From the NCBI GenBank assembly GCA_015680685.1, contig MNCI01004353.1, positions 55,645 to 119,644 of the forward strand: a stretch of DNA of 64,000 bases. Direction: 5' to 3'. The DNA is from Gnetum montanum. Its lineage: Eukaryota > Streptophyta > Gnetopsida > Gnetales > Gnetaceae. Below the pieces are notes generated by a model that did no database searches, was not told the DNA's origin, and saw nothing but the letters and a program-made list of their open reading frames with translations. The translations under genes and the position numbers were made by a program. This document shows, in pieces, positions 21,101 through 31,859 of the stretch. Numbering within the stretch: position 1 is the stretch's first letter; each line of letters opens with the position of its first letter.

Positions 21101-21658
21101 TAGTTATTTTATATTTTCTATTATTAAGACTATATCCAAAGTTTTAATGACAACCTTTTGGATAGTTGTTTTTAGCTAAAGTTTAGGATTATTACATGTT
21201 TTTTGGCTCTTGGATCAATTGGAAAAAATCGAATGTTTATTATAATGGAAATATTGATAAGTGGGTTGCTCTTAAACTTCTGAAAATATTGAAAAATATT
21301 GTGTCTTAAAAGTTTTAGAAATACCTTTTTCTTTTGAACCTAATCTTACTATTTTGTAAAATTGTATGATTCATAAAATTGAAAGGAAGCTTGATAAATG
21401 GAAAGAAAAAAAGCTCATCCTTGTAGCAAAGTTTTAGTTATTAAGAAAATGCTTTAATCAACTTAGGTTTATTTTTTTAGTTGTTGGACTTCTTCTAAAA
21501 CTTCTTATGAGAGAATTGATCATATTATTTGTTAGTTTCTTTGGTCTACTAAGCAACATAGAAAATATTTTTCTAGAGGTGCTTGGGATATTTGCACTAC
21601 TAGCAATAAAGTTGGAGGAATTGGCCTCATTAATTATTATAAATAAGTTTTTTCTCTT
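21101..21658 (+). pseudogene. LINE (non-LTR) RT C-terminal part, left piece
   Basis: From about 21365 the plus strand reads KIERKLDKWKEKK, then (after a frameshift) a segment leading to YFFSCWTSSKTSYERIDHII, FLWSTKQHRK, and AWDICTTSNKVGGIGLINYY. This matches the thumb and connector of plant L1-type LINE RTs (W-D-x-V-C-x-P-K-x-x-G-G-L-G-L). It breaks off at the A2 insertion and continues after it. Confidence 0.75.
21654..21658. repeat. A2 target-site duplication, left copy (CTCTT)
   Basis: CTCTT directly precedes TGATGAG of the A2 5' LTR and recurs exactly at 28899-28903 after the 3' LTR. Confidence 0.9.
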
Positions 21659-22587
21659 TGATGAGACGCGATATTGCATGGGCTGCAATATCGCGTACGC
21701 AATATCACGACCGCCGTGATATTGCATCCCATGCGATATCGCATACGCGATATCACGTACACGATATCGCGGTGCGCCGTCATATCTATAAATAAGAGGC
21801 ATCTCTCCCTTGTTTCCTCATCCTAGGCTAGAAGTAGGAAAACTCTAGCAGATTGATCACTCTAGAGATAGAATATTTTCCATGTGCCCGTAGTAGGAGT
21901 CCTAAAGTGAATGGATCTTTATTCGAGTAACATTGTACCTGAACACAAGTTGTGTACGGAAATAAAGATGAACTTCCTGGATAAACCTTGCAGTGCACGG
22001 AATAGGATTTTATTTAATGTTATTTATTGCTTTCTCTCTTACCCTTATCTCCTAGTAATGCGGAATGAGTACGACTTGATTACGAGCATTTAAGGATGTG
22101 TACAGATAATCAAGGAATGGATGCTCATCGCACTTAGGCTAGATTAGATTCTCTCAACCCTTTCCTCCTAGTTAAGTGTCTCAATACGACCACTTCGAGC
22201 ACATGCATTACGCGTGGTGATCCCAGCAACGATTAGTGTTTGGTAGCCATGGTTGCATCGGTTCAGGGTGTGTACAGTAAGTGGGAACGGATGCTGATGC
22301 TAGGTAATTTAGACTTAGTTCATTAGTTAGAGTTAGTAATTAGTTTCTCAACCCTTCACCTTGTTAGCATAGGAGACATAAAACATAAAAAGCTATAAAA
22401 ATCATATACCTCAGACTTACTTAACCATACACCGTGACAACTACAAGTAAGTCTGGGAAGACAACGAATAATTAACCCTAAGTGTTCCATGGGGCATGTA
22501 GGCACTTAGTCTGCAGAGTTCGACCAGATCGTGCATGCTACACTCGTATTCATATGGTTGAGTGTAGGGGTATCTCGCTACTCATCA
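21659..22587 (+). repeat. A2 5' LTR (929 bp)
   Basis: TGATGAG...CTCATCA ends; TATAAATA at 21787-21794. GATATCGC-type iterons lie at about 21665-21782, including a perfect inverted pair GATATCGC/GCGATATC at 21735-21754. It is 58 bp longer than the 3' LTR, mainly in the iteron block. Confidence 0.92.
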
Positions 22588-22607
22588 TTAGCACCATTTT
22601 TGGGGAC
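22588..22607 (+). other. A2 primer-binding site
   Basis: TTAGCACCATTTTTGGGGAC follows the LTR directly and resembles the tRNA-Asp-complementary site of Athila elements with a few mismatches. Confidence 0.65.
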
Positions 22608-22730
22608 TAAGTATTTGTGTGCTAAATAGAACATAGGATATCACTCACATCGTTGGGAGCCTAAACAAACCTTCAGGTTAATTAAAAAAAAATTTTATAA
22701 TGGTCAATTAGCACACTGAGATAAATAACA

Positions 22731-24602
22731 ATGTCTTCTTCTAACAAAAGCAACTCATCACCTAGGGACAATACAAAGAACAATCGGCAATCAAAAATAC
22801 ATAACCTAAATCTGCCAAGTCCTTAACAATACCGGATAGTCTATACTCATCCTGATGAGTATATTCTAGACTTCACATTTATCCTCCATCAAGATGAACA
22901 GCTACAATGGAGAGATTTGCAAGGTAACATAGTGTTACCTCTAGATCAGGCAGTCCCAAACATGCGTCTCCGTGCTTTGACATAGATTGGCATGACAGAA
23001 TTATACGTTGAATAAGTTGCGAAATATTTTGACTCAAGGGATTATTATCCCATAGAAGCACAACGTATGAGGGACTCAAGGTAGGAGAGCCAACATACAC
23101 TGTTGAAGGGCAAGGAGGTCCCACATGTCCTTAGTGAAATAGGAGATGATGGACCCATTATAACGGGTTCTCTAACAAATGATGTTCCCCCTCCTAACGA
23201 TGGTGAAGAGGTTGGGTATTAGAACCTACGATCCATGATACATAACCCTGGTTCTGATCCCCGTGAACCCCAACTGTTCACAGAGGAAACAACAACTCAT
23301 GATAAGGACGGGCACTTAGATCGTCATCACGATCGGGGCCGAAGTAGCCGAAGAGAAGGTAGGAAACATCATCATGACAATGGTTCTCCTTCTTCTTCTC
23401 CTTCATCTCATCACTCACCCTCTCCTTCCACATTTGGGCACAACCACCATGAACATAACGATGAGGATAGAGGTAGGAAAAATGAAAGACCTCGACGAGA
23501 GAGTCGAGAGAGAGGACAAGGACATGAACGAAGGGAAAGTAGGGAACAACAAAGACATCATAGACATCATGAAAGAGATGATCATGATGAGCCCCTACTT
23601 GCCACCCAAAGTATGCTCGACATAACAGAGGCAGTTAGGATACCAACAAGGCATTTAAATAATAGTCAGATCAAATGCTTAGATATGAACAATATCCCAT
23701 GCTTTGAGGGGGGATACAACACTGATCCGCAGCATCATTTACAGGCATTCCATGATGCTTGTGCCTTGTAGAACATAGAAAACAAGTGGCAAAAAATTAA
23801 GTTGTTTCCAAGGATACTCATTAAAGAAGCAGAGAGTTGGTACTGGTCCTTAGAACCAGAAACCATCAGGAGGTTGAGTGCAATGTTAGAACTCTTCAAC
23901 GATAAGTATCAAACATACTCCAGAGTGTCTAATTTGCGTAAGTAGATCCAAGGATGGAAGCAAGGTAATCACGAACCCTTGGATGCTGCCATGGCCCGCT
24001 ACTACACATTGTTACATCGTTGCCTGGGCCATGGGTACGCTCAACGGGATCAACTTCGCCACATCGTAGATGGGCTAAGGCATGAAACTAGAAGAACCCT
24101 TGGGACTTATGCCCAAGGGAGATTATCAGAACTTAGAGCCCATGACGTTCATCACTTGTTGGAACAAGTAGCAAAAGAAGAAGGTGAAATACAAAAAAGG
24201 AAAAGTGTGAAAGAATACAATCGTGATCCCTCCCTTCGAAAGAAGGGAGTGAAATTTTGTGATGAGGAGGATGAGTCACCACTTGAAGAGTTGGTGAATA
24301 GAAAAACCTTACCGATTCAAAAACTAACAATAGAAGTATTGACTAAGATGGATCAATTGTGGGATTCCTTAGATCCCAGACTTGAAACTGTTTTGAAAAT
24401 TATAGAGGAGTCTAAGGAGGAACGAAGTAGTGGTAAAGGTAAGACAAAGCGGAGAAATTCAAGCCCTGGACATAACAAGGGTAAGGGAAAAATTACTATC
24501 TCCAATGAAGTTGTGGATTCAGACATAGACGATGACGATGGGTGTGAAATCTACCAATATGACCATCCTAAGGGATGTTGTCCAATCATCTCACACCTAT
24601 AG
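22731..24602 (+). pseudogene. A2 gag (best-preserved family copy)
   Basis: ATG 22731 starts MSSSNKSNSSPRDN and the frame is maintained, apart from nonsense codons, for about 620 codons. Regions in order: N-terminal domain (HPDEYILDFTFILHQDEQ); a disordered D/H/S/P stretch followed by an Arg/Glu/His-rich block (about 23290-23590); the conserved FEGGYNTDPQHHLQAFHDACAL and ESWYWSLEP capsid-like block (about 23707-23870); a helical segment (LLHRCLGHGYAQRDQLRHIV); a K/E-rich part and a knuckle CX2YX3HX3C, in which the second Cys of the A1/A4 motif is Tyr. Stops at about 22827, 23769 and 23943 break it. It packages element RNA. Confidence 0.82.
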
Positions 24603-25289
24603 GAGTCTGGGGTGTATGCACTTAATCCAAGACTTAACCAACGATAAACACCTCAAAGGTTATCTTATCCTCAAGGTAACCCAAGATAGTTCCGCCAACC
24701 ATTAACATACTATCCAAGTGGAACTCCACCACAACTCATCGGAAAACATCAGCAGTGGCAATACCCATAGTCATGGGGGATGCCACCGTCGAAACAATAA
24801 TACCTTTACCGGTAACCTGATCCTTATGGCTATTATGTGCAGCAGCCGGTTTCTCCAAGTGACTCTATGAGTCACACAGCTTCCCAACATTACTACCAAG
24901 TTTAGGAGTACTTTAGGAGGACTCCTTCTCCTCCGGGAGACATTCCACATACTTACCATCCACCAAATCCATCCACACCTCTTCCACCTGTAGTTCATAT
25001 ACAACCTACTCCAACAATGCATGGGGAACTCCCTACTCAACTGCAGCAATGCCACACTACGAGAGCCATAAACATTCAACCCGTTGCTGGTTCTGAAAAT
25101 TGTAAAAAGAGAAGAACTTTCTTCAGAACCAGAAGCCAAGACAAGCTCTCACAAAAATAAGTGGTTGAGCCTATGTACACTCCTCCACCATTTAAAACTT
25201 CAGAGTACCCTTCAGTCCAAAAATAGAGCTGTACGCATACGGTTATGTTAACGCATACCGTAACTGACTGGATCAATGTAGGCCATCTT

Positions 25290-26021
25290 CCTAGGAAACT
25301 AACTGATCCTGGAAGCCCCTTAATCTATTTACAAATCATCGGGAAAAAACCACATAAGGCTCTTCTTGACTCAGGTTTTGGGGTTAACTTAATTTCATGA
25401 GAAATGTATCAAGCTTGGAACCTGCCCTAACTTAAGAAGAACAATATTCAACTAGAGCTGGTAGACCAGTCCATCACCATTCCTTTGGGATTGGTGGAGG
25501 ACATTGTTACCACTGTGTGTGGTTGGTCCTACCTAGTTGACTTCTTGGTGATAGAGGTCAACAACAACGAAGGGGACTTCTCAATTATAATGGGAAGGTC
25601 ATGGCTAAGTACAGTAGATGCGTACCTAGGGATTCACGATCTTTCCTTGCAGATATCTAAGCTAAATATTTATGGAAAGATCGAGAAGAAGAAATTTCCG
25701 TGCATCACATACAATGACTCAGAGGGTGATGGCATGGAAGAATGTTTAGCATCTCTTCCATGTAATCAGTGTTCCCAAGAGATACAAATCCAAAGATGCC
25801 TATATGTAGCAACCACACCAGTAGTAGACATCCTGTGGTTGACAGCTACTAGAAAGAGCAAACCAATATGCATGAAACGAACTGAGGGAACTCATGTTAA
25901 CAACGAAGGCATAGACACATTGGAGTATGAGTGTTGCCAACTTCCACCCCTTAATCTGAGAACATCAGTGGGGAGAGGTTGGGCACTTTTACGAAATTCA
26001 AATAGACGCTCATTATTTTGA
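25290..26021 (+). pseudogene. A2 protease region fused to integrase 3' end by deletion
   Basis: Active site LLDSGFG (catalytic Asp codon 25368-25370), then LVEDIVTTVCGWSYLVDFLVI, FSIIMGRSWLSTVDAYLGIHDL and the connector EYECCQLPPLNLR. The open frame of 178 codons from 25485 ends at 26021, just after the junction with the integrase tail (compare A4 TACTCATTATTTTGGATCTC with A2 GCTCATTATTTTGAATCTC). Everything from RT to the integrase C-terminal domain is gone. Confidence 0.8.
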
Positions 26022-28016
26022 ATCTCTCCCTTGCAATTCAATCATGGGGGAGATGGCCACCTATGCTAATCATATGGGGCCCTCAGTTCTTTTTAAGTTT
26101 TTGTTTTACACATTTTTATTTTATGAATTTTTGTTTTACAAATTTCTTTAACTTTTCTTATTTTTGTTTTACAACTTTCTTTAACTCTTCTTGTTTTTGT
26201 TTTATAACATCGTTATACTTTTCCATTCTGTGTGTGTGTGTGTGTGTGTGTGTGATCCACCCTGTAAGTTTGTCACCCAATAAGTGTTCTTCATGATGGT
26301 ATGAACTGTTTCCATGTTGATTGTTAATGTTTGGTTTTTACCTTTAAGTCACGATGTTGATACTAAGGTATGTTTCTTTTGATATGGTAGGCAATGAGTT
26401 CACTTCATCCATCCATCCATCCACCAGTTTCTATGGTCTCTCTCAGCTTGGGAATGTATAGTCCTTCATAATAAGAACTTTAACAAATCGGTGACTGGTC
26501 ATTTCTCATACTAAGGAAGGACTCAAGGATTGAAAAGGGTGTGACTTCAAGGGAATTTGATGCTTTTGTGTTGGCCATTCTCTTGGGTGCTTGGATGTTT
26601 TCTTCTTGAGTTTTCTCGTCGTTCCGATGTTACCCAATTATTGGAAGTTGAGACAATAAAAATAACAAAGTCTTTGCATGGTGTGGTTCTCACGCATAAA
26701 AACACAAAACATAAAAACAAAAAGAAAAAAAAAGGAAGAAAAACCAAAGTGAGAATTCAAAGCACACCTCTTAGACAAAATAATTCCTTGGGCTACCAGC
26801 ACTGGTTATGGAACTAAAAAATGTTCCCTTTAACTAAGGTCCTTCTCGCTTCCCATTCCCTCCTTGTTTCGTCGGAATGGTGGTGACTCTTGGGGGAAGC
26901 ATTCTTGTTATTCAAGGGGATGGATTAGTCGAATGCATTGGTGCAAAGTCACTGGATGTGGTTGGTTTGAGGCCGGAGTTGGAATGAGATTTGCTAAGTC
27001 ACATTAATCATAAAACACACAAGGGGCTGTACACCACCATGTTCTTGGGATTCCATTCCATTCTCTTCTCTCCATCCTTCTCTCCATTGTTCACCTCATT
27101 GCCGGTTGTATCATTAGTGTATATTTTGGTGGATACATTATTTTCTTTTTGGTAAATTCTTGTAGTTAAGACTTTAACTGTTGTTCCAAATGAAATTCCT
27201 AGCGCCTATGGACTCTTTGAATGTGGGTTTGTCAGGGCATTAAGGGCATGAGCCTACTTTGGGGAGGACCCACTAACATTCCTATTTGGGGCACTAGTTA
27301 AATTCTTTCCCTCAACATTTTTGCAATTAATTTTATTTTGTTCATTTCCATCTTAACATCCATTTCATCGATGTCATAGTTTTCCCTTTTATCTATCTTT
27401 CTTATTCCTTTTCTTTCTCCATTCTAACGCTACCAGAGGTTCGCGATTAGTCATGGGGGTACGGGGCCCTATTTTTTCGATTTTCTCCTAGCCTCGATAT
27501 TTTCAATTTTCTCCTAACCCCTACACCTTCGGTAGTCATCATTAATATATTTCCAGATCCAAAATCAGCAAGACCACAACCTAGCCAATGAACTTACACC
27601 GAAGCAAGGTATTAATTACATGATGATTCATTTACCCTTGCTAATATACGATTTTGTTGTATGTGCAGATGGCAATCATGCAACAACGGACCAGATCTGG
27701 AAGGAACACTTAGAATGGAGTAGTGCTGAAGCAGCTATGCAAGGAGCAAGATCGATGGTGCACTTACCGATGAACAATGAAAGACACAATCTTGGCGTTG
27801 GTAGCAGCAACACTTCTTTCTCTCTCTCTTTCTCAAGCTGCCAAATAAGGCCTGATGTCAATGTAATAAGGTGTTCACCCTTGTTGTCATGAACACCAGT
27901 TTTGTCAAGTCTTGTAATGATGATCTGTTCACAAGTCATCCCATTAGTTCCATTAGTCAATAATCCCATACCTTCCCAATATTTTATAAGGAACTCGATG
28001 ATGAGTTTTCATTTAG
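26022..28016 (+). other. A2 3' non-coding block with remnant of the third ORF
   Basis: The first 1.4 kb is conserved with A4 (55135-56500) and, on the minus strand, with A3 (about 43500-44810). It holds T-rich tracts, a (TG)13 microsatellite at 26229-26254 and a (CATC)n run near 26403-26420. At 27669, directly after a good acceptor (TATGTGCAG), ATG starts a 14-codon frame (MAIMQQRTRSGRNT) that aligns with the beginning of the third coding region of A3. No long frame follows. Confidence 0.6.
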
Positions 28017-28027
28017 TCATGGGGGTA
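28017..28027 (+). other. A2 polypurine tract
   Basis: TCATGGGGGTA lies directly before the 3' LTR start TGATGAG. A4 has an identical tract at 57065-57075. Confidence 0.75.
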
Positions 28028-28898
28028 TGATGAGACGCGATATTGCGTCTTCCCCTGCGATGTCGCATACGCAATATCGCGGTCCACCGCCAAGTCTATA
28101 AATAAGAGGCAGCTCTCCCTTGTTTGCCCATCCTGAGTTAGAAGTAGGGAAACTCTGGCATTTTGATCACTTGAGAGATAGAATATTTTCCATGTGCCCA
28201 CAGTAGGAGTCCTAAAGTGAACGGATCTTTATTTGAGCAACATTATACCTGAACACAAGTTGTGTACTGCAATAAAGATGAACTTCCTGGATAAACCTTG
28301 CAGTGCATTGAATAGGATTTTACTTAATGTTATTTATTTCTTTCTCTCTCACCCTTATCTCCTAGTAATGCAAAATGAGTATGACTTGATTACAAGCATT
28401 TAAGGATGTGTATGGATAATCAAGGAACGGATGCTCATCGCACTTAGGCTAGATTAGATTCTCTCAACCCTTTCCTCCTAGTTAAGTGCCTCAATACGAC
28501 CACTTCGAGCACATGTGTTACACGTGGTGATCCCACCAACAATTAGCATTTAGTAGCCACGATTGCATCGGTTCAGGGTGTGTACGGTAAGTGGGAACGG
28601 ATGCTGACGCTAGGTAATTTAGACTTAGTTCATTAGTTAGAGTTAGTAATTAGTTTCTCAACACTTCACCTTGTTAGCATAGGAGACATAAAACATAAAA
28701 AGCTATAAAAATCATATACCTCAGACTTACTTAACCATACACCGTGACAACTACAAGTAAGTCTGGGAAGACAATGAATAATTAACCCTAAGTGTTCCAT
28801 GGGACGTGTAGGCACTTAATCTGCGAAGTTCAACCGGATCGTGTGTGCTACGCTCGTATTCGTATGGTTGAGTGTAGGGGGTACCTCGCCACTCATCA
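28028..28898 (+). repeat. A2 3' LTR (871 bp)
   Basis: Colinear with 21659-22587. TATAAATA at 28097-28104. The iteron block (28033-28085) is shorter than in the 5' LTR. CTCTT follows at 28899-28903. Confidence 0.92.
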
Positions 28899-29532
28899 CT
28901 CTTGCAGCAAAATGAATTGCAAAGTGCATTAATGGATATGATGTTTGGATGCTTCTTTTAAGAAATAGGCTTATGCAAGGAAAACCTAAGAATGATTACA
29001 ATTGGTCTTCTAATAAATTTCTTCACAGTCTTCTTTTTTCCTCAAGCCATTTTTATTCTTGGTTCTCCAATTCTTAAAAAAATTTAGAAGACATGATGCA
29101 AGCTTAGAAAATATTGAAAATACAATCATTTTAAAGTTTTAGAAGATATGCTTAAGAAAATAGCCCATGGTTCCTTCTTTTTAATGAAGGAGCTTGCGCT
29201 ACTAATGCATCTAGATTGTATACCACCTAGAGTAGGTTTGGTATCACTACAGTTTCTTATATACATATGCATGATAGATGGATTACTTGGAATGAGGCTT
29301 CTAGCCTCTATGGTTTGAATAGAAAGATGAAAAGAAATTTTGAAAAATTAATTTCTAATCTTAGAAATTTATTTAAAGTTAACAACAATTTGTATCAAAG
29401 TTTTCCAGACATTTTTTGGAAGGATTGCAAATATGTTTTTCCTTTTAATTTAAAAATTTCTTATAAGATTATTACAATGAATGATTTTATTGATAAAAAA
29501 TTCAATAAGGCATGGAAAATGCACTTATGTTA
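28899..29532 (+). pseudogene. LINE RT C-terminal part, right piece
   Basis: Directly after the target duplication the frame resumes LINE-like sequence (LLLRNRLMQGKPKNDYNWSSNKF), and about 29267-29532 encodes MHDRWITWNEASSLYGLN and SFPDIFWKDCKYVFPFNLKISYKII, which resembles the RT-distal region of plant LINEs. Joined across A2, the two pieces read through one RT tail. Confidence 0.65.
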
Positions 29533-31859
29533 AAGACTTTGGTATACCTTAACAATAGTGAGTATCCATTGCCTACCTTGACAATCAACCCCACATAGAT
29601 GAGATAAAGGCACAAAGATAAACAATATCTTATTTATGTCTAATTACTATAAATTGATGAACATTCATAAGTATAACTTTTGATAGTCATAAGAGGCTTT
29701 CTTGATTTATGGCTTTTACCTTTTTAAGAGATTGATATCATCAATGAAATCTAAATCATTGCATATATTTTCTAAAATCAAGTAACTTGTTAGTTTTACT
29801 AAGTTATACTAAGATATAAAGTTGTTTTTGAAAATTATTAATAGATTATATATTAAATTATAAGTTCAATGATAAAATATGTTATTTAATAGGTATAATA
29901 AAATTATATATTTGATTTGAGTCTTGTAGATGTGGCAAAATCTACACCATGTTTAAGTTGATGAAATAAAAGTATTGGGAAAAAATTATTTTGAGCTTGC
30001 TAAGACTAGGGACATTTAAGGATTATGCAAACTATTTTCTAATATGAATTTCAATCATATTAATATTCAAATTGTAGTTCTTATCAATTTTATTAATGTT
30101 TTATCATTCACTTATAAATTTCTCTATGCTGTTATGATTTTTTTAGAAAGATGATGTAGATTGCAAGATGGATGAATGTTTGGCAAGATGCTAAAAATGG
30201 ATGATACTTTTAGCTATTAATTAGACAAAGCTCTGAGTTCAAAGTATAGTGGATGAAGAATTAGAGTTTTTGCAAAGAAAGATAAATCCAAAGTAATGAA
30301 GTCTTTACAAAGATTGAAGTGATTTCTTATCATGAAGATAAATCAAAGTAGAATATGTGTTGGAAGGTTGATTCACCTCTATTACTACCCTTAAAATCTA
30401 AGAAATAATTATAAAAAGTACAGCTTTTTTTGATGCTACAAATTCTATGACCTATAAAAATGTTTCTCAAGAAGCTTCAAGATTTGAATTTCTAAATAAG
30501 GAAAAAGATAGTAATATTCATTTCTCTCTTTTTGATGATAAAAATTTTTGAGCAAAATTATGCAAATCTTACATCATGCTATATTTTTCTTTAAATTCTT
30601 GATTAGCTATGAAAATATTTGTTCTTTTTCAACATACAAACTTATATTTTTCACATTATCTATTACTTCTTTATGCATAAAATATTTTGTATGTAACCTA
30701 TAAGAGAGTATGCCTTGTTGGTGGTTCAAAGGTTGCTCCCCTTTTAGAAAAAAGCTTGAAGAAACATGGAATTTAGCTTGATTTGCATATTTTAACTTAG
30801 TCATCATATCCCCTTTGATAACTACATAGTCTTGATTTCTTTTTTACTATGTTGCAAGGGTATGTAGGAAGCCAAGGCTAAAGCTATTGGTGCAAGCATC
30901 TTGACTACTCTTTAGAAGAGGCACTTAGGGCTAGATGAGTATAACTTGTAGTATTGCATCCTTGCTAGCTTGAGTATTATCATGTCTTATCATCTATTTG
31001 GATTATTTGTGGTATTTTTGTCTATTGTTATTGTAGATCATTCACTTGTATGATTATCCTTGGTGGAGTTGATTTGGTGCTAACCATTAGATTGACTTTT
31101 TTATGTGGTCTTCAATGTGGTTAAAAGTTGTTGTAGTTGTTAAGGCATACTTTATCCTTGAATTCACCCTTCATATCTTGAGTTTAATGGTGATTCTTAA
31201 CACTTTGAATGATGCTATATAGTGCTCGTCAAGGAAGTGCCAAAATACATGGTATTGGATATCAAGATTACAACTAATTATTAGAAGTATGTGATGTGGG
31301 ATTCATACATATTAGAAAGGATGAATGTATAGGATGATGCTCATAGATTTAAGAGATTGGTTTGAAAGTTATTAAAAAGAATGAAATTTGGTCCAAAATA
31401 AGTAAGAATGCATTATAAGTGGTTGGTAGTTTCCACTTCAACTTAGTTTGTATTCTAAAGCTCAATCTTTTCTAGCATGGAGTAAAGTATTTATTATTAG
31501 ATGTGAGCAATGGTATAAGTAGAAGACTGAAAAGGTTGCGATATGGAAGTCGTTTGGTATGAGAGGTAGTGGTTGTAGTGAGGCATGGAGAAAAGAGGTA
31601 GTGTAAAACCAATCTCTCCTAAGCATATATAAGAAGAGGAACTAGTCATGAGAGGAAGTCAGTGAGGATGAAGTGAATGTTTCATTGGAAAAAACATGGA
31701 AGTTGTGGGAATAGTTGACAGAAGTGGATAGGCTGTATAAACTTCCCTACTAAAGGTAGGAAGGATTGAAAGGATTTACGAGTTGGTCAATCTAGTTTAG
31801 GTCTCATACTTAAGAAACATGAGCTCAATTTTAAAAAAAAATTATCTTCACACAATTTT
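29533..31859. other. No recognisable gene; very AT-rich
   Basis: Only short, broken frames. The right part is likely the 5' non-coding or gag N-terminal part of element 0, because its gag becomes readable at about 31900, but no LTR end or primer site can be picked out. Confidence 0.4.

Larger units (their letters stand above)
21659..28898 (+). mobile_element. A2: complete but internally deleted Athila-like element
   Basis: 7,240 bp with two LTRs (21659-22587 and 28028-28898), a perfect 5-bp target duplication, primer site, gag, protease, a 3' non-coding block and a polypurine tract. RT, RNase H and almost all of integrase are missing: at about 26010 the protease-side sequence (VGRGWALLRNSNRR) joins the last bases of integrase. 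It inserted into a LINE RT. Mobilisation, if it happened after the deletion, would have needed a full-length relative. Confidence 0.92.

Noticed and set aside
26229-26254. (TG)13 microsatellite as a regulatory element
   Set aside because: Absent at the aligned position of A4, so it is a simple repeat expansion in one copy.
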